A DNA stretch of 64,000 nt from Polaromonas sp. (GTDB taxonomy: Bacteria > Pseudomonadota > Gammaproteobacteria > Burkholderiales > Burkholderiaceae_C). The notes below the pieces were generated by a model. It saw only the letters and a program-made list of their open reading frames with translations. It searched no databases and was not told where the DNA came from. Positions 58,386 to 64,000 of this stretch are shown here, piece by piece. How positions within the stretch are numbered: the first letter of the stretch is position 1; each line of letters starts with the position of its first letter. The position numbers and the translations under genes were made by a program. The DNA is taken from positions 62,001 to 126,000 of the forward strand of contig NZ_JABBPC010000004.1 in the NCBI RefSeq assembly GCF_012927485.1, written 5' to 3'.

Positions 58386-59405
58386 TCAAGCAGGAAGGAA
58401 TTTCTCTGCATAGTGACACGCGACCTGCCGGTTTGCAACTTCACGAAGAAGGGGCCTTTCGGCGCGGCAGCGCTCGGTAACATGCGGGCAGCGGGTTGAA
58501 AACACGCAGCCACTGGGTGGATTCAGCGGAGAGGGCAACTCGCCTTTGAGCACAATGCGCTGTTTGATCGTGCCTGAAGCGTCGTTTCCGGCTATGCCCG
58601 GCGTGGACGCAAGCAAGGCCTGGGTGTAGGGATGCAGGGGCTGTGCAAACAAGCTATTCTTTTTACCTTGTTCCACGGCGTGGCCGAGGTACATGACCAG
58701 CACGTCATGGGCAATGTGGCGCACCACGCCGAGGTCGTGCGAGATGAATAGGTAAGCCAGCCCCATCGACTGCTGCAAGTCGGCCAGCAAGTTGAGTACT
58801 TGAGCCTGAATCGACACATCCAGCGCCGACACCGGTTCGTCGGCTACCACCAGCGCGGGGTTGAGCATTAGCGCACGCGCTATTGCGATACGCTGGCGTT
58901 GTCCACCCGAAAACATGTGCGGGTAACGGTCATAGTGCTCTGGCCGCAAGCCCACCCGGGCTAGCATGTCGCGCGCGCGGCTGGCGCGCTCGCCAGCAGA
59001 CAGTGAAGTGTTGATTTCCAGCGGTGCCTCAAGAATGGCGCCGATCTTCTTGCGTGGATTCAGTGAACCATAGGGGTTCTGAAACACCAACTGCACCGCT
59101 TTGCGAAGCCCCAGGCGTTCTTCCCGAGACGCGTGGGCGGTATCAATACCCTGGATAAGCAATTGACCTTCGGTGGGCGTTTCAATCAGTGAGATCATCC
59201 GCGCCAATGTTGATTTTCCACAGCCCGATTCGCCCACCACAGCGAGCGTCCTGCCCGCCTGAACGGTGAATGACACACCGCCGACCGCCTGGAGATGATC
59301 GGGGGCGCGCATGAAGCCGCGCCGAACTTCGTAGACACGTTTGAGATCCCTGGCTTCAACCACCAAGGGAGCTTTTCCCGCGGACGCGTTTTGAGACGTG
59401 CTCAT
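58386..59405 (-). CDS. dppF: Dipeptide ABC transporter ATP-binding protein
   Basis: This is a 339-residue oligopeptide-transporter ATPase. Walker A is [14 protein letters not shown], signature [15 protein letters not shown], and Walker [12 protein letters not shown]. The C-terminal oligopeptide extension contains the cysteine-bearing [14 protein letters not shown] pattern seen in this class, which can bind an Fe-S cluster in some members. It pairs with DppD, whose stop it overlaps by 4 bp. Confidence 0.93.
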   Translation of the reverse strand: MSTSQNASAGKAPLVVEARDLKRVYEVRRGFMRAPDHLQAVGGVSFTVQAGRTLAVVGESGCGKSTLARMISLIETPTEGQLLIQGIDTAHASREERLGLRKAVQLVFQNPYGSLNPRKKIGAILEAPLEINTSLSAGERASRARDMLARVGLRPEHYDRYPHMFSGGQRQRIAIARALMLNPALVVADEPVSALDVSIQAQVLNLLADLQQSMGLAYLFISHDLGVVRHIAHDVLVMYLGHAVEQGKKNSLFAQPLHPYTQALLASTPGIAGNDASGTIKQRIVLKGELPSPLNPPSGCVFSTRCPHVTERCRAERPLLREVANRQVACHYAEKFLPA

Positions 59406-60421
59406 GGGTTTGTCGCCGCGATCACCGCCGTATCCCGCAGGATGGAGGCCTCACGGGTGGGGTCTCCCAGCGGATAGTGGCAGCGCACCATGCCGTCCTT
59501 CCAGGCGCGCAGCAGCGGGCGCTCATGACGCGAATAGTCGGTGGCATAGCGGCAACGCGGCGAGAACAGGCAACCGGTCGGCCGGTCATGGAGCCCCGGC
59601 ACCATGCCGGGAATGGTCGCCAGTCGCGCGCTACCATCGCTGCGCTCCGGCAGGGCGGCCAGCAGCGCTTCAGTGTAGGGGTGCTGTGGTGCGTTGAAGA
59701 GGGCGTGCGCGCTTTGCTCTTCCATAATTTGGCCGGCGTACATCACGGCTACGCGCTGCGCCATTTCGGACACCACGCCCATGTTGTGAGTGATCAGCAC
59801 CAACGCCATGCCCCGTTCTTTTTGCAAGCTGCGGAGCAGGTCCAGGATTTGGGCCTGAATGGTCACGTCCAGGGCCGTGGTGGGTTCGTCGGCAATTAGC
59901 AGCCGCGGGTTGCAGGAAATTGCCATGGCAATCATGACGCGCTGATTCATGCCGCCCGACAACTGATGGGGGTAGGCTTTCAGCCGACTTTCGGGGGCGG
60001 GGATACCGACTTGCTCAAGGAGCTCGATGGCCCTGCGCGTGGCAGACTTGCGGTCCAGACCCAGATGAAGGCGCAGAGGCTCCGTCAGCTGAAAGCCGAT
60101 GGTGAAGCAGGGGTTCAAACTGGTCGTGGGATCTTGAAAAATCATAGCCACATCTTTGCCGGTGAGCTTGCTGCGCTCTCTGGTCGACAGCGTCAGCAGG
60201 TCGTGGCCGGCAAAGCGCAATGTGTCGGCCCGGACACTGCCGGGATACGCTACCAAGCCCATCAAGGCCATCATCGCGACGCTTTTACCGGAACCGGATT
60301 CGCCAACGATACCCAGTACTTCACCTTCTTCGAGTGACAAGTTGACGCCGTCAACGGCGTGCATGACACCGTTTTGCGCAGGAAAATCGACCGACAGGTT
60401 TTCTATTTCAAGCAAGGCCAT
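59402..60421 (-). CDS. dppD: Dipeptide ABC transporter ATP-binding protein
   Basis: This is a 339-residue ATPase, the partner of DppF. Walker A is [16 protein letters not shown], signature [15 protein letters not shown], and Walker [16 protein letters not shown]. The C-terminal cysteine pattern is [14 protein letters not shown]. It couples ATP hydrolysis to peptide import. Confidence 0.93.
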   Translation of the reverse strand: MALLEIENLSVDFPAQNGVMHAVDGVNLSLEEGEVLGIVGESGSGKSVAMMALMGLVAYPGSVRADTLRFAGHDLLTLSTRERSKLTGKDVAMIFQDPTTSLNPCFTIGFQLTEPLRLHLGLDRKSATRRAIELLEQVGIPAPESRLKAYPHQLSGGMNQRVMIAMAISCNPRLLIADEPTTALDVTIQAQILDLLRSLQKERGMALVLITHNMGVVSEMAQRVAVMYAGQIMEEQSAHALFNAPQHPYTEALLAALPERSDGSARLATIPGMVPGLHDRPTGCLFSPRCRYATDYSRHERPLLRAWKDGMVRCHYPLGDPTREASILRDTAVIAATNP

Positions 60422-60435
60422 GGCACGTAATTCTT

Positions 60436-61335
60436 TCAGCGCTTCAGCTTCGGATCGAACGCATCACGCAGACCGTCGCCCAGCAAGTTGAAGGCCAGCA
60501 CAGTAATCAATATTGCGAGGCCGGGAAAGGTGACAACCCACCAGGCGCGGAGGACAAATTCACGGGCGTCGGCGAGCATGGTGCCCCACTCGGGGGACGG
60601 CGGTTGGGCGCCGAGACCGAGAAAGCCCAGCGCGGCCGCGTCCAAAATGGCTGTGGACACCCCGAGCGACGCCTGCACTATCAGCGGCGCCGTGCAATTG
60701 GGCAGAATTTCGCTAAACATCAGCCGGAAGCGGCTCGCACCGTTCATGCGCGCTGCCGTCACGTAATCGCGAGAGGTTTCTGTAATCACCGCTGCCCGGG
60801 TAATTCTGACGTAATGCGGCAGCACGACGATGGAAACGGCCAGCATCGCATTCATCAGGCCGGGGCCCAGAATGGCCACAATCACGATGGCCAACAGCAG
60901 GCTGGGCAGCGTCAGAATAATGTCCATCATTCGCATGATGGCTATTTCAAAAATGCCACGGAAAAATCCAGCCATGAGGCCGAGCACCGTACCAACGATT
61001 ACCGACACGGAAACTACCGCCAGACCGATCACTAGTGAAAGGCGTGCTCCGTACATCAGGCGCGACAGGATGTCGCGACCAATAGCGTCAGTGCCCAAAA
61101 GGTAGGCGCTCGAGCCGCCCGACTGCCAAGCCGGGGGTTTGAGAAAGACGGTAGTGTTCGTAATATTGGGAGCGTGAGGCGCCAATAGAGGCGCAAACAG
61201 CGCGACCAGCAGCACCACTGCCACAATAATCAGGCCCATCACGGCACCGCGGTTGGCACTGAAGTAAGTCCAAAACTCACGCAGCGGATGCATCGGCGCT
61301 GGCGGAGTGACCGGGGTCAAGGATGCTGCGCTCAT
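60436..61335 (-). CDS. dppC: Dipeptide ABC transporter permease
   Basis: This is a 299-residue inner-membrane permease with an N-terminal OppC-type segment ([20 protein letters not shown]), the [15 protein letters not shown] [20 protein letters not shown], and an EAA loop [20 protein letters not shown] contacting the ATPase. It overlaps dppB by 4 bp and is 14 bp before dppD. Confidence 0.94.
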   Translation of the reverse strand: MSAASLTPVTPPAPMHPLREFWTYFSANRGAVMGLIIVAVVLLVALFAPLLAPHAPNITNTTVFLKPPAWQSGGSSAYLLGTDAIGRDILSRLMYGARLSLVIGLAVVSVSVIVGTVLGLMAGFFRGIFEIAIMRMMDIILTLPSLLLAIVIVAILGPGLMNAMLAVSIVVLPHYVRITRAAVITETSRDYVTAARMNGASRFRLMFSEILPNCTAPLIVQASLGVSTAILDAAALGFLGLGAQPPSPEWGTMLADAREFVLRAWWVVTFPGLAILITVLAFNLLGDGLRDAFDPKLKR

Positions 61336-62342
61336 CGCTGATGCCTGATGCGTGGATTAATGATGCCGTAGGTAATATCAACCAGAAGATTAACAGCCAT
61401 CACAATCGCGCCTAGCAACAAAATGCCGCCTTGCAAAACCGGGTAGTCCCGTCGGCTGATGGCTTCTATCAGCCATTTGCCGACACCCGGCCAGGAGAAA
61501 ATGGTTTCGGTCAGGATTGCGCCTGTGAACAAGACACCCACCTGCAGACCAATCACGGTGATTACTGGAATCAGCGCGTTGCGAAGCGCATGCACGGCCA
61601 CCACACGCAGGTTGGAGAGTCCCTTGGCGCGGGCGGTGCGGATGTAGTCTTCGCCGAGTACCTCGAGCATCGCCGAACGCGTCATGCGCGCAATCACCGC
61701 CAGCGGGTTGGTCCCCAACACGATGGTCGGCAAAATCAGGTGGGAGACTGCCGACCAGAACGCTCCCTTGTCATCGGAGAGCAATGAATCGATGAGTAAA
61801 AATCCGGTGGTGGGCTCAATAAAATACTGCACCGACAGGCGGCCCGAAACCGGGGTCAAATCGAGCTGCACGGAAAACAGCAGGATCAGCAGCAGACCCC
61901 ACCAAAAAATCGGCATGGAGTAGCCCGTGAGGGAAATCCCCATGACGCCGTGGTCCAAGATGGAATTGCGCTTGACAGCAGCAAGAATGCCCGCCGGGAT
62001 GCCGATCAACAGTGCAAAGACGATGGCGCAGAGTGCCAATTCAATCGTGGCAGGAAAGAGGGCTAGAAATTCGTGCAGCACGGGCTCTTGCGTAATCAGG
62101 GATTTGCCCAGATCGCCCTTGAGCACCCGGCCAATGTAGATTCCGTATTGCACCAGAACCGGCTGGTCAAGGCCGTACTCTTTGAGCAGCATGGCATGAC
62201 GAACCGGATCTATTCCGCGCTCGCCCGCAAGCGTTTCAATGGGGTCGCCCGGGACCAGACGAATTAAGAAGAAGGCCAGTAGCGTCATCCCAAAAAAGGT
62301 GGGAATGATCAGGCTCAGCCGGGTAAAAATAAAGCGCAGCAT
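61332..62342 (-). CDS. dppB: Dipeptide ABC transporter permease
   Basis: This is a 336-residue permease and the first gene of the operon. It has an N-terminal FFGMTLLAFFLIRLVPGDP, RMTRSAMLEVLGEDYIRTARAKGL with the EAA loop next to it, and the final VDITYGIINPRIRH. It forms the channel with DppC. Confidence 0.94.
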   Translation of the reverse strand: MLRFIFTRLSLIIPTFFGMTLLAFFLIRLVPGDPIETLAGERGIDPVRHAMLLKEYGLDQPVLVQYGIYIGRVLKGDLGKSLITQEPVLHEFLALFPATIELALCAIVFALLIGIPAGILAAVKRNSILDHGVMGISLTGYSMPIFWWGLLLILLFSVQLDLTPVSGRLSVQYFIEPTTGFLLIDSLLSDDKGAFWSAVSHLILPTIVLGTNPLAVIARMTRSAMLEVLGEDYIRTARAKGLSNLRVVAVHALRNALIPVITVIGLQVGVLFTGAILTETIFSWPGVGKWLIEAISRRDYPVLQGGILLLGAIVMAVNLLVDITYGIINPRIRHQR

Positions 62343-62664
62343 TATTGCAAGAGACTAAAAAAAGGCGCTGGGCGGCGCGGTAGAAAATTCGCCGCTGAGG
62401 CGACCAGCGGAGTCCGCAAATATCGTCGCCATTTTGGCTTTTGAGAGCGGCAGCATGGATATATTGTGTTGATAGTCTGGCCCGCCCGGCTATAGCGCTG
62501 GCAGTTTTTGAGTTTATCAACAAATTTGCCAATATCGGAGCGTATTGCTTGCAACCGACTACCCAGTAACCCGCATAAATCAGAGCCTTTTTGGCGGATA
62601 ACCCGGCGGTTCGAACGCTTTAGTCGCCCTGTCTAGTCGCGTCCCAGTGGCCCGGCGCGCAGGC
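62343..62664. other. Non-coding gap upstream of the dpp operon
   Basis: This 322-bp gap should hold the dpp promoter on the minus strand. A TTGATA on that strand (plus 62513-62518) is a possible -35, but its spacing to the nearest -10-like sequence is poor. No gene is supported. Confidence 0.4.
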
Positions 62665-62694
62665 AAAAAAAAGGCCAGTGAATGCTGGCCTTTT
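62665..62694 (-). terminator. Terminator of the SWIB gene
   Basis: GGCCAG-TGAATG-CTGGCC stem-loop with an A-run on the left (T-run for the minus strand) and TTTT on the right, about 20 bp after the stop of the SWIB gene. Confidence 0.85.
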
Positions 62695-62713
62695 AAGTCT
62701 CGATAAAAATCGA

Positions 62714-63142
62714 TTACTTAACGTGCTTACCGATCAGGCCAGCCATCTCGAACATCGACACCTGCGCCTTGCCGAACACGGCGCGCAGTTTTTCGTCGGC
62801 ATTGATCATGCGTTTATTGAGCTTGTCTTGCAGGCCTTTGGACTTGATGTAATCCCATAGCTTTTTGACGATCTCGGTACGTGGCAAAGGCTTGTCGCCC
62901 ACCACGGCCGCGAGTGCAGGGCTCAAAGTCAACGCTTTCATGAACGCTGGATTGGGCGTACGCTTTTTCGCCGGAGCTACTTTTTTCGCCGCTGGCTTTG
63001 TGGCTGCGACTTTCTTTGCGGGAGCTGCTTTTTTCGCAGCGACAGTCTTCGTTGGAGCTGCTTTTTTCGCAGCTACTTTTTTTGCCGGAGCAGCCTTTGT
63101 TGCAGGTGCTTTTTTTGCCGGGACCTTTTTTGCAGTTGCCAT
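62714..63142 (-). CDS. SWIB/MDM2-domain protein with histone H1-like lysine-rich tail
   Basis: This is a 142-residue protein. The first 65 residues are tandem Ala/Lys/Pro repeats (PAKKAPATKAAPAKK and variants) like eukaryotic H1 tails and bacterial H1-like proteins such as BpH1/HctB, suited to binding DNA nonspecifically. The C-terminal 75 residues are a complete SWIB domain: NPAFMKALTLSPALAAVVG, LPRTEIVKKLWDYIKSKGLQ, and MFEMAGLIGKHVK. A role in nucleoid structure is inferred. ATG 63142 has AGAAGGAAAA upstream. Confidence 0.88.
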   Translation of the reverse strand: MATAKKVPAKKAPATKAAPAKKVAAKKAAPTKTVAAKKAAPAKKVAATKPAAKKVAPAKKRTPNPAFMKALTLSPALAAVVGDKPLPRTEIVKKLWDYIKSKGLQDKLNKRMINADEKLRAVFGKAQVSMFEMAGLIGKHVK

Positions 63143-63517
63143 GATTGATTTTCCTTCTAGAAGTTGACAAATCACCACCGGAATAACTACTTTCTTGTGG
63201 CTCTGCGGATGCTACTGGAGAAAAAGGCTGTTTCATAGCTAAAAAGCACTTTATTTGCAGGTTGATGTTGTAGATTTACCTATGAAAATCAAAAAAACAC
63301 CTTAAAGCGTTGCACTGCGGTCCGCCGATTCGCTGCCAGCGACCTGTTCCCTGGCAAAAAGGACCTTCTGAAAATCGCAACCAATGGCGCAAAAAAAGAC
63401 CTCGCTGCCGGCCAGCGCGCACGGCTAAGACTGACAACGGCAACGGTGGGTCACCCCAGAATCAAGTCGAGGAACTGGCAAAATGGTGCTTCCACATTTA
63501 AGGAAAGTCACCAGGAA
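63143..63517. other. Divergent intergenic region of 375 bp
   Basis: It lies between the SWIB gene and rraA. A 63-codon frame at 63310 shows no recognisable protein. Promoters for both genes must lie here, but none is clear. Confidence 0.4.
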
Positions 63518-64000
63518 ATGACCCTATCTGCCACCGTTTCGTTTGCTACCTGCGATTTGTGCGACGCCTATAAAAACGACAGCTCTGGCGAGTTCCGGGT
63601 GTTGCCGCCTGTTTTTAAAGACTTTGGGGGCCTTCGAAAATTTAGCGGATCCATTGCTACCGTCAAATGCTTCGAAGACAACTCGTTGCTGAAAGCCGCT
63701 GTGGACTTGCCCGGTGAAGGGCGCGTGCTGGTGGTTGACGGCGGCGCATCACTTCGCCGCGCTTTATTGGGCGGCAACCTGGGTGCAGCCGCCGCAAAAA
63801 ATGGCTGGGCAGGCGTCGTGATTGATGGTTGCGTGCGGGACGTTGCCGAACTGGCGCAATGCCGCACCGGAATAAGGGCGTTGGCTGCCATGCCGCTGCC
63901 TACCGAAAAACGTCAAGAGGGCCAACGCGACGTTGCAGTTCAAATTCAGGGCGTGTGGATACGTCCCGGCGACTGGCTTTATGCCGATGAAGACGGCATC
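63518..64000 (+). CDS. rraA: Ribonuclease E activity regulator RraA (3' end outside window)
   Basis: This is an RraA-family protein of which 161 residues are seen up to the right edge. Features are [77 protein letters not shown], and the final [11 protein letters not shown]. The family includes the E. coli inhibitor of RNase E and class II aldolases; the GCVRD segment is common to both. The frame is open at the edge. ATG 63518 is the only good start. Confidence 0.88.
   Translation, partial: MTLSATVSFATCDLCDAYKNDSSGEFRVLPPVFKDFGGLRKFSGSIATVKCFEDNSLLKAAVDLPGEGRVLVVDGGASLRRALLGGNLGAAAAKNGWAGVVIDGCVRDVAELAQCRTGIRALAAMPLPTEKRQEGQRDVAVQIQGVWIRPGDWLYADEDGI

Noticed and set aside
62930..63142. Ala/Lys repeats as a CRISPR or satellite array
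   Set aside because: They are coding repeats of variable length in one frame, without spacers.
63310..63501. A 63-codon basic frame upstream of rraA
   Set aside because: Composition is unlike a folded protein, no ribosome site or similarity seen.

Overview
The window looks like ordinary chromosomal sequence from a betaproteobacterium of the order Burkholderiales, most likely Comamonadaceae (Rhodoferax/Polaromonas-like). This rests on gene order and family content: hisZ-purA, a full isc operon, alaA-hom-thrC-moeA-moaD-moaE-clpB, HdrDE-like Fe-S genes, a SWIB/H1-like protein, and GCTAT...ATAGC mini-palindromes. No sequence search was possible, so the genus is an inference. There are no rRNAs, CRISPR arrays, prophage or integrase genes. 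One tRNA-Val (CAC) is present.

1-10.2 kb: the end of hisZ (entering from the left edge), purA, a phosphoribosyltransferase, metC, a small basic protein, mnmH/tesA divergent from a ybbA-type ABC ATPase, a Fur-box-controlled iron pair (cupredoxin plus FTR1 permease), rlmB, and a chromate transporter split over two overlapping genes. 10.4-18.3 kb: a fatty-acid beta-oxidation cluster (thiolase, FadJ-like bifunctional enzyme, SDR and MBL hydrolase on the minus strand; a divergent acyl-CoA dehydrogenase, DsbA-family oxidoreductase and GST on the plus strand), with a perfect inverted repeat in the divergent gap.

18.5-25.4 kb is the accessory-looking stretch. It holds a glycine-zipper/DUF2383 fusion, two tiny overlapping lipoproteins, a decayed IS256-family transposase, a lipoprotein-type copper nitrite reductase fused to cytochrome c, a DUF4010/MgtC-like membrane protein whose conserved N-terminus has no normal start codon (an ATT sits at the right distance from a Shine-Dalgarno sequence), and a remnant of an Amj-type (DUF2837) gene broken by an exact 7-bp tandem duplication.

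25.4-49.8 kb is core housekeeping: an aromatic/aspartate aminotransferase, uvrB, iscR-iscS-iscU-iscA-hscB-hscA-fdx behind a near-consensus IscR site, dnaQ, tRNA-Val, a PIN-PhoH ATPase, bcp, a Mth938-like protein, alaA, hom-thrC, moeA-moaD-moaE, clpB with a sigma-32-type promoter, cbpM/cbpA and creA. 49.9-64 kb: an aldehyde dehydrogenase, an HdrD/HdrE-like electron-transfer pair, an MFS transporter, a MipA-family outer-membrane protein, a full dipeptide ABC operon in the order B-C-D-F-A, a lysine-rich SWIB protein, and rraA running off the right edge.

I did not find a clear new multi-gene system. The most unusual points are the ATT-start membrane protein beside two decayed genes, the nirK fusion in that same neighbourhood, a hairpin with a U-run directly in front of hscB, and the stand-alone FTR1/cupredoxin pair.
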